Part shown: positions 1 to 7,388 of the stretch, piece by piece
Numbering within the stretch: position 1 is the stretch's first letter
Layout: each line of letters starts with the position of its first letter
Source of the DNA: Lautropia sp.
Lineage (GTDB): Bacteria; Pseudomonadota; Gammaproteobacteria; Burkholderiales; Burkholderiaceae_E
Assembly: GCA_030528325.1 (NCBI GenBank)
Contig: JAUMZD010000002.1
Coordinates: 94,692 to 158,691 of the forward strand
Direction of reading: 5' to 3'
Length of the DNA: 64,000 nt
Made by a program: the position numbers and the translations under genes
Notes under the pieces: model-generated
What the model was told of the DNA's origin: nothing
Database searches by the model: none
What the model saw: the letters and a program-made list of their open reading frames with translations, nothing else

Positions 1-515
1 CCACCCACACCGTGAGCACGACAGACACGCTCTCCCCTGTTTCCTGTACCAGAGGCAATCGCTCTGTCAGGCAAGCGGGCCAATCCCGCCGCACGCCTCG
101 CAACCTTGAACACGTCCGACTGGCCCGGACGCATCGAGGCCCCACAAACCAGCAGCCCCAGGGACCATATCGCACCACGATGCGTATTGACCCCACTGGT
201 CACCCGCATCATCTGCTGTTCCGCCAGCCGACCGATGAGCCCCACTTCCTCTCTGAGCTGCACGCTCTGCTCACGAGAGGCCGCACAGCGGGCCATCGCC
301 TCGAAGCCCGGGCGCAATGCCCGGGCAGATCGACACATCAGGGCCCAGTCAAGATCCTCATGAGCACCATTGCATCCTGCATCCACAAGCCCAGGCTTTG
401 GCGACAACGTCACCTCGTCGATCAAGGCAGACACGGCGAGATCGGCCAGATATTCCGACCATCTGGCGCGCACAGCCGCAGGCATGAAGACCTCTCTGTC
501 AAGCACCTCATCCAT
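1..515 (-). CDS. mdcB: Triphosphoribosyl-dephospho-CoA synthase MdcB, partial at window edge
   Basis: The reading frame is open from an ATG at 515 to the left edge, giving about 171 N-terminal residues. Read by hand it contains the CitG/MdcB hallmarks VTLSPKPGLVD and GVNTHRGAIW. In malonate decarboxylase systems this enzyme makes the triphosphoribosyl-dephospho-CoA precursor of the prosthetic group later attached to the acyl carrier subunit MdcC. Its ATG overlaps the mdcA stop by one base (TGATG), so the two are very probably translationally coupled. The remaining mdc genes should lie beyond the left edge. The C-terminus is not visible, so integrity cannot be judged. Confidence 0.88.
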   Translation of the reverse strand, partial: MDEVLDREVFMPAAVRARWSEYLADLAVSALIDEVTLSPKPGLVDAGCNGAHEDLDWALMCRSARALRPGFEAMARCAASREQSVQLREEVGLIGRLAEQQMMRVTSGVNTHRGAIWSLGLLVCGASMRPGQSDVFKVARRAAGLARLPDRAIASGTGNRGERVCRAHGVG

Positions 516-2170
516 CACCAGCTCCGAAATCTGGCCGGCGGGTTGTAAAGACCTCCTGACCATGCGACCAGATCGGCCACACTTCTGGCTGCCAGCAGGG
601 AACGGTTCGCCTCGCGTCGGCTGACACCAAGGTCCTCGGGAAACGCCACCAGACCCTTCTGTCGCAAACGTTCTGTCTCACGCATGTCATGCCTCAATCC
701 CACCGGTGTCACCCCTGAAACCGCAGCGATCATGCGCTTTCGCTCTTCCAGTGATCCTGCCTTGTACAAATAGGCAATTCCCTCTTCCGTGAGCACATGG
801 GTTACATCATCACCATAGATCATGACAGGCGCCAGCGGCATGCCGGCTGCGCGCCCCACCTCGACCGCATCCAGTGAATCGACAATGCATGGCTTGCCAC
901 CTGCCTGAAAAGTTTCGACGACCTGAACCACCAGCTTTCTTCCACGGGACAGCGGGTCATCCTCCTGAAGCAACCCAAGCCAGGCAGGCGTCGCGTGCCT
1001 TCGTCCACGAGGGTCATGCCCCATGTTGGGAGCACCGCCAAAACCGGTCAGCCGACCACGCGTGACCGTGGAGGAATTGCCCGAACCATCCATCTGCAAC
1101 GTGGATCCGATGAACAGATCCACGCCATACTGACCTGCCAACTGGCACAAGGCCCGGTTTGATCTCATCGACCCATCCCGCCCTGTAAAGAAGACGTCGG
1201 GCCGCGCCGCAACGTAGTCTTCCATGCCGAGCTCACCGCCAAAGCAATGGACACTTTCAACCCATCCCGACTCAACGGCAGGGATCAGGGTCGGATGGGG
1301 ATTCAAGGCCCAATGCCGACAGATCTTGCCCTTCAAGCCAAGCCTTTGCCCATAAGTCGGCAGCAGCAGCTCAATGGCTGCCGTATTGAAGCCGATACCA
1401 TGATTCAGTGACTGAACTTCGTGTCGTTCGTAGATCCCCCTGATGGCCATCATCGCCATCAGCACCTGTATGGGCGTGATCAGCCTGGGATCCCGGGTGA
1501 ACAGTGGCTCGATATGGAAAGGCCTGTCACTCTGAACCACGAAATCTACCCAGGACGCCGGAATGTCCACTCTTGGAAGATCAGATACATCGTCCACGAT
1601 CTCATTGACCTGAGCAATGACGATGCCGTCATGAAAGGCAGCAGCTTCCACCAGGGTCGGCGTATCCTCCGTACTGGCACCGGTATACAGATTGCCCTGG
1701 GCATCTGCCGCATAGGCTGCAACCAGCACCACATCAGGAATCAGATCCACGAAGAGGCGGGCATAGAGCTCGATGTAAGTGTGAATTGCGCCCACCTCCA
1801 TGAGGCCGTCTTGCAGGAACTGTGATATTCGCAAGCTCTGAGCGCCCGCATAGGAAAAATCCAGGCGACGGGCAATTCCCCTTTCGAACAGATCCAGGTG
1901 CTCCGGCCTGCTGACGGCTGGCATGATCAGATGTAAACGATTCACCTTGTCCGGATCAACCTGTGCCAACGACCGGCCGAGAAAGTCCGCCTGCTTCTGA
2001 TTATTCCCTTCAAGAACCACCCGATCTTCCGGGCCGATCAACCGCTCAAGTGCATCCACCAGAAAGTCTGCCGGAATGACGGAACCATCAACCATCTCCC
2101 GCACCGCAGCAATCCGACGCAGCTTCTCGATTCGACGCCGGCACCAACGTGGATCAGCCTGAGCCTTCAT
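515..2170 (-). CDS. mdcA: Malonate decarboxylase alpha subunit MdcA (malonate:ACP transferase)
   Basis: At 551 residues it matches the usual length of MdcA, a CoA-transferase-like subunit that exchanges malonyl for acetyl on the acyl carrier subunit during decarboxylation of malonate to acetate in the cytoplasm. The N-terminal part has the conserved VLEGNNQKQADFLG region; SLNHGIGFNTAAIELLLP and NMGHDPRGRRH further on are also typical of the family. The ATG at 2170 is preferred over an upstream GTG at 2179 because a GGAG sits about nine bases before it. It is followed without a gap by mdcB, and the LysR regulator is divergent. GC content looks slightly lower than in the 6-30 kb region. Confidence 0.93.
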   Translation of the reverse strand: MKAQADPRWCRRRIEKLRRIAAVREMVDGSVIPADFLVDALERLIGPEDRVVLEGNNQKQADFLGRSLAQVDPDKVNRLHLIMPAVSRPEHLDLFERGIARRLDFSYAGAQSLRISQFLQDGLMEVGAIHTYIELYARLFVDLIPDVVLVAAYAADAQGNLYTGASTEDTPTLVEAAAFHDGIVIAQVNEIVDDVSDLPRVDIPASWVDFVVQSDRPFHIEPLFTRDPRLITPIQVLMAMMAIRGIYERHEVQSLNHGIGFNTAAIELLLPTYGQRLGLKGKICRHWALNPHPTLIPAVESGWVESVHCFGGELGMEDYVAARPDVFFTGRDGSMRSNRALCQLAGQYGVDLFIGSTLQMDGSGNSSTVTRGRLTGFGGAPNMGHDPRGRRHATPAWLGLLQEDDPLSRGRKLVVQVVETFQAGGKPCIVDSLDAVEVGRAAGMPLAPVMIYGDDVTHVLTEEGIAYLYKAGSLEERKRMIAAVSGVTPVGLRHDMRETERLRQKGLVAFPEDLGVSRREANRSLLAARSVADLVAWSGGLYNPPARFRSW

Positions 2171-2252
2171 GTGTCTCACTCCGCTAGTTGAATTCCTGTA
2201 CTGAAAAACTAAGACACAACGTGCTCGCTTTCAATCAACCTGGGCGTCTGTT

Positions 2253-2271
2253 CGTTACTTCAGGCGTAACG
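2253..2271. promoter_or_regulatory. Palindromic operator between mdcA and its LysR regulator
   Basis: CGTTAC and GTAACG flank a seven-base centre, forming a 19 bp inverted repeat with the T-N11-A geometry of LysR binding sites. It lies in the divergent region, 82 bases before mdcA and 132 before the regulator start. The simplest reading is the MdcR operator controlling the malonate operon and possibly mdcR itself. Binding is inferred. Confidence 0.55.
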
Positions 2272-2403
2272 ATCCGGATGCCAGGCGCAGGACGTTTGAC
2301 GCGAGCCTCTACTGCCCTGATCATGGCAGACGCCCGTTCGGGTCTCCCTTGAGCTGAAATGTCCACAGATGCCCTGGAGAAGACGAGGGGCCATGGAGTC
2401 GCA

Positions 2404-3330
2404 ATGAAAAAGATTCAGATAGAAGAAGAGATCACCATCCGGAAGCTGGAGGTTTTCCTCTGTTTCCTTGAGCACGGGAACATGGCTCGCTCAGCAGAGG
2501 CACTGGGCCAGAGCACCGTCAGCGTGCATCGCGCACTGCATTCTCTTGAAGAGGGGCTGAGATGCCCGTTGTTCCGACGAGAGGGACGCAAGCTGACACC
2601 GCTACCCGCCGCTCTAGCGCTGGCCGAACATGCAGAACGAGCCATCAGGGAGTGTGCCCAGGGCATTCGGAAAGCTCGGGAGTTCAGCGGATTCGGCAGT
2701 TCCCGTCTTCGAATCGGGAGCCTTTATTCACTGACTGTGCGCACACTGCCAAGACTGCTGGTGGGCCTGAAAACCCGACGACCAGATCTTGATGTCGACC
2801 TGACCCTGAGCTCGAACCGGGAACTGCTGGAACTCCTGAATGACGGAGGCCTTGATGCGATCGTGATCGCCTATGACCCCGACACCATCGCTGCCAGCAT
2901 GCTTGCCGTACCCATGTTCACGGACGAAATATTCTTTGCAGCCCCGAAGGCGTCCCGATTCTCCAGACACAGGAGCATCGACCTGAAAAAGCTCGAGCGT
3001 GAGATCTTCGTCTGCCTGAATGATGATTTCGCCACTCACCGGGACTTCAACCATGCCTTCCGCCTGGCAGGCTTTCAGCCACAGATCAGCATGAGAGTCA
3101 ACGATATCTTCTCCCTGATCAATTTGATCAGCGGAGGCATGGGCCATGCGCTGCTCCCGGGTCGTGTGGCTGACTTCAGCCCCAAGATTCAGTTGATTCC
3201 CCTCACAGCACCGTATCGGATCAAGCAGAGGATTTCCCTGATCCTGCCTCGCAGTCGCGAAAGGGATCCGAACCTGTTGGCACTGTCCGCGGAATGCAGA
3301 CTTTTCTGTTCCGAGCGCAATGGACGCTGA
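2404..3330 (+). CDS. mdcR: LysR-family regulator, probably MdcR
   Basis: This is a 308-residue LysR-type regulator. The N-terminal winged helix-turn-helix includes LEVFLCFLEHGNMARSAEAL, and the rest is a periplasmic-binding-protein-like effector domain. The start at 2404 is chosen because GGAG stands about six bases upstream; an ATG at 2359 would add 15 residues without a good ribosome site. It is divergent from mdcA with a LysR-type palindrome between them, so it most likely activates the malonate decarboxylase operon. The name rests on that context plus family membership; the effector (malonate or malonyl-CoA) is not shown by sequence. Confidence 0.85.
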   Translation: MKKIQIEEEITIRKLEVFLCFLEHGNMARSAEALGQSTVSVHRALHSLEEGLRCPLFRREGRKLTPLPAALALAEHAERAIRECAQGIRKAREFSGFGSSRLRIGSLYSLTVRTLPRLLVGLKTRRPDLDVDLTLSSNRELLELLNDGGLDAIVIAYDPDTIAASMLAVPMFTDEIFFAAPKASRFSRHRSIDLKKLEREIFVCLNDDFATHRDFNHAFRLAGFQPQISMRVNDIFSLINLISGGMGHALLPGRVADFSPKIQLIPLTAPYRIKQRISLILPRSRERDPNLLALSAECRLFCSERNGR

Positions 3331-3395
3331 AGACGTTCCGGGATTGCCGTGTCATAAGCACACGACCACCCATAACTGGGAATTGATATCGCTGT

Positions 3396-3645
3396 TCATA
3401 ACGCACGAATCAGCTCATCGCCTTGTCTGGAAAACCTGACCAGCTCACGCCGACCATCTGGGTACTCCTTGATCATCAACCCCTGAGGCGTGTCCTTTTC
3501 ACTGTAATAGATGGGAATCCCCCCCCGCCAACATCGCCTCCGCAGCAGAACCATCCCCATCCAGGCTCATCAAGGAAGCCCAGAGCCGGTCATGCAGTTC
3601 CTCCGTGTCTTCAGGGCACTGATCCTTCCTGATGTCCATTGCCAT
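3396..3645 (-). pseudogene. Small hypothetical protein frameshifted at a G8 tract
   Basis: From an ATG at 3645, preceded by AAGAGGA, the minus strand encodes MAMDIRKDQCPEDTEELHD and so on, then runs into a tract of eight G (3519-3526 on the plus strand as C8) and meets a stop soon after. Removing one G restores a protein of about 82 residues that continues as IPIYYSEKDTPQGLMIKEYP and ends LIRAL. Both halves look like real coding sequence, so this is a single gene with a +1 frameshift. It could be a true mutation, slippage-based phase variation or an assembly error. I do not recognise the family; the second half resembles small proteins with a YPDGRRELV motif. It lies between mdcR and the DUF262 gene and could be cotranscribed with neither. 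Confidence 0.6.
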
Positions 3646-3770
3646 GGCCCTATCCTCTTTCACTGCTTCAACCCCTTTCCATCCTGATCGAGACCGACTC
3701 CCGTGATGGTTCCAGCTTTCCCGGAGTTATCCCTCTATCGGCTCGTACTGCCAAACCCAATTGCCCAAAC

Positions 3771-5495
3771 TCAGCGCCCATCCAACTGGGCAATCCGCCA
3801 GATCGACGTTGCCTGATCGGCCATCCATCGCTGGCGTGTTGCGATCGCTTCGGCCGACCATTCAGCATGATCTTCCGCCAGCCGTCGTGTGATGGCAAAA
3901 GCACTGTCCCGATAACAGGCCCGCTTGATCGGATAGGACTGGTTCCCTACCGCCCGGTTCTGCGCCGAGTCGAGCAGCGTCATGTTGCCCAAGCGGTAGA
4001 CCAGCGCCTCTGCCTCATCCGTCCGGAATCCTTCCCAACCGTCAGCAGCACGTTGTGGCAATACATGCTCGACATTGAAAGCATCACTGCCCAAGCTGTA
4101 GTCCTGACCTGACAGGTGTTTTTCCAGCGCGCACAGGATGAAACGAACCACACGGTTGTTCCGGCTGTCGGTCGTCCGGATGACTTTTCCGGCAAAGGCT
4201 TCCCGAAAAACCCTGTCTTCGATATAGATGCTGCGCAACCCCTGCAAGACCGCGTGCAGATCCTTCACCTCACCTGTGGCAACCCTTCGCGCCACGGCGT
4301 TGTAGACACGCTCCTGCTCGGCCGTACCGTAGGCACCAATCACGTTGTAGCGTAACGAGATCACCACCGTTGCGCGCAACACCCCGACAAAGCCCGCATC
4401 ATCGAGACGGCGACGGGCGGCCAGCAGCAAAGGGTAAGGCTGCCGGACACGAAAGGTCTTCAGGATACCGGCCTGCTCCTGGTCACGCCCCGGCCAATCG
4501 GATACCTCGGGTGATGACAGGGCCAGCCAGGTATCGAGGTCTTCGGCCAGCTCGCGCAACAGGGTAAAAACCTGATCAGGGCTTCTGATTTTTTGCCGGA
4601 TCGTCTTGAACAGCTCGGCCTGACGGACGAAACCATGCCGGCTGTTCCAGTGGGTTCGCAGGAAATCGGGAAAACTGTCCTGCTTGAGCCGGCCGACGAT
4701 CTCTTCCCATCGCTCTTCCAGACTACGCAGATGATGTTCGTCATCCCTGCCCCGATCGAGCACGGAAAACAGATAATTCTTCAGCAGGTCGGTGGAGGAG
4801 AGCTGCACGCCTCGTGCATTCAGGGTTTCAAAGACCTTGTAGGCATTCAGCTCGTCCGTCACGGTGATCACGGTAAAGAACAGGCCATCGCTGATGCTTT
4901 CCACCAGCTGGGCAAGAGCCCGTCCCTGATCGGTCTGGCCCGATACCTTCAGATAACCGCCAATCTGCCGGTCAAACCACTCGAAAGCCTTGCGAAGGCG
5001 ATGTTCCGACGCCCGTAACGCATAACGGGGCAAAGGTTCAAGCTGCACCATGTGGTGCTGGTAATAACCGTTGTTGTTGCGGTTGAGTGTCAGCTTCGGA
5101 CGCACTTCCAGCGAGACCGGATCCAGGTAGCCCACATAGGTCTGACGGATCTGATCCAGCCGCTGCCCATTGGCCCTGGCCTCCACCCCCTGATCGATCA
5201 GACGTTGCAGATGCTTGAGCACCGCCAGCACGATGATGCTCAGCGTGGTCAGACGTTGCTGCCCGTCGATCACGTCGAAGCGACGATCATCGGCCGACTG
5301 CAACACCAGATAGCCCATGTAGTGAGCGGACTCGCCATCAGGATCAAGGACGGCTCCGATGTCGAGCCACAGATCTTCCCATTCCGTTTCGCCCCAGCTG
5401 TAATCGCGCTGGAAGCGGGGAATACGGTAGGTCAACCCGTTTCCGATCAGCTTGCGAAAGGTATTGTTCTCGGTCTTGAAATGGGTGGCAGCCAT
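3771..5495 (-). CDS. DUF262 and DUF1524 protein, GmrSD-type restriction-like
   Basis: This 574-residue protein has an N-terminal DUF262 domain with RIPRFQRDYSWGETEWEDLW and the nucleotide-binding signature DVIDGQQRLTTL. A C-terminal DUF1524 domain of HNH type contains FNVEHVLPQ and LGNMTLLDSAQNRAVGN. DUF262-DUF1524 fusions include GmrSD, which uses nucleotide hydrolysis to cut glucosylated or otherwise modified phage DNA. The expected His and Asn of the nuclease motif are visible, so it appears intact. No partner gene is adjacent. Restriction of modified DNA is inferred from the family; other DUF262 proteins act differently. Confidence 0.85.
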   Translation of the reverse strand: MAATHFKTENNTFRKLIGNGLTYRIPRFQRDYSWGETEWEDLWLDIGAVLDPDGESAHYMGYLVLQSADDRRFDVIDGQQRLTTLSIIVLAVLKHLQRLIDQGVEARANGQRLDQIRQTYVGYLDPVSLEVRPKLTLNRNNNGYYQHHMVQLEPLPRYALRASEHRLRKAFEWFDRQIGGYLKVSGQTDQGRALAQLVESISDGLFFTVITVTDELNAYKVFETLNARGVQLSSTDLLKNYLFSVLDRGRDDEHHLRSLEERWEEIVGRLKQDSFPDFLRTHWNSRHGFVRQAELFKTIRQKIRSPDQVFTLLRELAEDLDTWLALSSPEVSDWPGRDQEQAGILKTFRVRQPYPLLLAARRRLDDAGFVGVLRATVVISLRYNVIGAYGTAEQERVYNAVARRVATGEVKDLHAVLQGLRSIYIEDRVFREAFAGKVIRTTDSRNNRVVRFILCALEKHLSGQDYSLGSDAFNVEHVLPQRAADGWEGFRTDEAEALVYRLGNMTLLDSAQNRAVGNQSYPIKRACYRDSAFAITRRLAEDHAEWSAEAIATRQRWMADQATSIWRIAQLDGR

Positions 5496-5637
5496 GGTCG
5501 CTCAGCCGGGAAGCAGCATATCCACCGACCTTATCACGGGGGGAAAGAGCGCACCAGAGGCCCGCACGGTCATGCGGCCGCAGAACGAAGAACCAGGAAA
5601 GGGCGTCTCTGCATCGACATCCGTTCCCGGAACCCTG

Positions 5638-5737
5638 GGAGCTTGGGCGGTAGGAATCGCGAAGGCGAAAACCGGCCCCGCCGAGCACAGTTTGTGCCCG
5701 ATTCGCCGCCCGCGACTTTCCTGCCGCCCAAGCTCCT
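5638..5737. repeat. Family A dispersed element, short variant with both ends
   Basis: The left end reads GGAGCTTGGGCGGTAGGAA and the right end carries its complement, CTTTCCTGCCGCCCAAGC, so the 100 bp unit has terminal inverted repeats. The interior has a second stem, GGCGAAAACCGG against CCCGATTCGCCG. The same sequence recurs at many places in this window. This copy lies 12 bases past the psd stop and may act as its terminator. Confidence 0.85.
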
Positions 5738-5748
5738 GGGGAAAATGC

Positions 5749-6594
5749 CTACACAGCCACCATCGCCTGCCCCATCCGAACCGCCTGGCCCGGTTGCCAG
5801 TCGGTGGGCAGCTTCGGGGCGCCAGCCGGAAACAGCATCACGACGGTCGAGCCCAGCAGGAATCGGCCCATCTCGGCGCCCTTCTCAAGCAGAACAGGCT
5901 CGCCATCACCCGGATACTGCCAGCGGCGGATATGCCCCGGGCGCTCGGTGTTGACCACGCCGTGCCAGACGGTCGCCATGCTGCCCACGATGGTGGCGCC
6001 CACCAGCACCATCACCCATGGCCCCCACGGCGCCTCGAAGACGCAGACCACCCGCTCGTTGCGGGCGAACAGCCCTGGCACGCCGGCCGCCGTGGCCGGA
6101 CTCACCGAGAACAGCGCGCCCGGCACATGGATCATCTGCTCGAGCTGGCCCTCGCACGGCATGTGGATGCGATGGTAGTCTCGCGGGCTCAGGTAGAGGG
6201 TGGCGAACTGCCCATCCCGGAACTGGCTGGCCAGCGCCTCGTCACCGCCCAGCAGCGCGGTGCAAGTGTACTCATGGCCCTTGGCCTGAAAGATCCGGCC
6301 GTCCCGGATCGGGCCGAGCTGGCTCACGGCACCATCGACCGGGCAGACGAGCGGCGTGTCGGCCAGCGGACGGACGCCCGGGCGAAGCGCACGGGTGAAG
6401 AACTCGTTGAAGCTGCCGTAGGCAGCCGGATCGGATTCGGCCGCTTCGCTCATGTCCACCCGGTACTGGCGGATGAAGCGTTGGATGACTGCCTGCGTGG
6501 CAGAGCCCCCCTGACGGCGCGCCAGCGCGCCGCAGAGTCGGGTCAGCCCCTGCTTGGGCAACAGATATTGAGCGATAACCGTCGGTGAAGGCAT
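5749..6594 (-). CDS. psd: Phosphatidylserine decarboxylase proenzyme
   Basis: The 281-residue protein converts phosphatidylserine to phosphatidylethanolamine at the inner membrane. The C-terminal FLLGSTVVM holds the LGST self-cleavage site; cleavage between Gly and Ser makes the beta chain and an alpha chain with an N-terminal pyruvoyl group. PVDGAVSQLG and SPRDYHRIHMP are the other family motifs, the latter with the His of the catalytic centre. Length agrees with the short proteobacterial Psd class. It is monocistronic, with a family A element directly downstream and the cupin gene upstream on the same strand. Confidence 0.96.
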   Translation of the reverse strand: MPSPTVIAQYLLPKQGLTRLCGALARRQGGSATQAVIQRFIRQYRVDMSEAAESDPAAYGSFNEFFTRALRPGVRPLADTPLVCPVDGAVSQLGPIRDGRIFQAKGHEYTCTALLGGDEALASQFRDGQFATLYLSPRDYHRIHMPCEGQLEQMIHVPGALFSVSPATAAGVPGLFARNERVVCVFEAPWGPWVMVLVGATIVGSMATVWHGVVNTERPGHIRRWQYPGDGEPVLLEKGAEMGRFLLGSTVVMLFPAGAPKLPTDWQPGQAVRMGQAMVAV

Positions 6595-6621
6595 ACGGGC
6601 GATAGTGTAAGCGCAGAGGGC

Positions 6622-7053
6622 TCAGCCAGCCAGCGTATCATCCGGCTGGGCTGCAGGCCGGAAACGGGGCGTGCAGATGGCCAGGAACACGAGCTCACCG
6701 TCACCGATGTTGGAGATACGGCGCGAGTACCCAGCCGGGATCATCACCACGTCACCCGGTTCCAGCGACGAGATCGTATGGTCACCTTCGGTAAAGGAAC
6801 GGTTGGGGCCCACCAGCTCGATCCGCCCCTGCCCCTCGAGCACCACGTAGCGTTCCCAGATGTTCTGGAAACGGCGCAGCCGGGTCTCGGCCCCAACCTC
6901 GACACGGATTCGGGCGATGGACAGATCCGGGTCGGCCGGATCATTCAACCAGTCCGTGATATAGCAGCCCGGCTCGATGCCGGACTCGGAACGGCTGTCA
7001 TCCCGCAGGATCAACGGTTTCGCAACGATGGCGGCTTCATCAGTCTGGGCCAT
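6622..7053 (-). CDS. Small single-domain cupin protein
   Basis: The protein is 143 residues, starting at an ATG behind GGGAGGGG. A longer frame to 7323 exists but its extra sequence is not protein-like. The core shows the two cupin motifs: RFQNIWERYVVLEGQGRIEL and EPGDVVMIPAGYSRRISNIG. Such RmlC-like cupins bind metals and often act as isomerase-like or sensor proteins, but no substrate can be assigned here. It sits 27 bases upstream of psd on the same strand, so they could share a transcript. Confidence 0.82.
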   Translation of the reverse strand: MAQTDEAAIVAKPLILRDDSRSESGIEPGCYITDWLNDPADPDLSIARIRVEVGAETRLRRFQNIWERYVVLEGQGRIELVGPNRSFTEGDHTISSLEPGDVVMIPAGYSRRISNIGDGELVFLAICTPRFRPAAQPDDTLAG

Positions 7054-7388
7054 GGTTAACCCCTCCCCCGGTCGGCAACTGGTTGAACACGAAATCATCC
7101 CAACGTGGCGGATGCTAACCGCCCCGCTGCCGGATTGCCGCATTTTTGTGCGCACCGATACAACCGGGCGATGCGTAAAACAGACACTTCTCACCGACCA
7201 GCCGTCTCCTGTCATCAGCCAGCTACCCGACACCTCTCGCCGCTCTCCCCCGGGCATCGCATGCTTGCACGCATGCAGCCCCGGTTTTCCTGCCGCGCCG
7301 ACAACGGTGTGGCTGCCTGTCATGCGCCCGGAAACCGGCGCCCGGTGATCGATTCGATCTGTGTTCGTACTCTCTGGAAGACCCTGAC
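7054..7388. other. Divergent intergenic region, no gene seen
   Basis: This 335-base spacer separates the cupin gene (leftward) from the GGDEF-EAL gene (rightward). Short reading frames inside it have no ribosome site or recognisable sequence. It presumably holds both promoters; I found no convincing -10/-35 pair. Confidence 0.5.
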
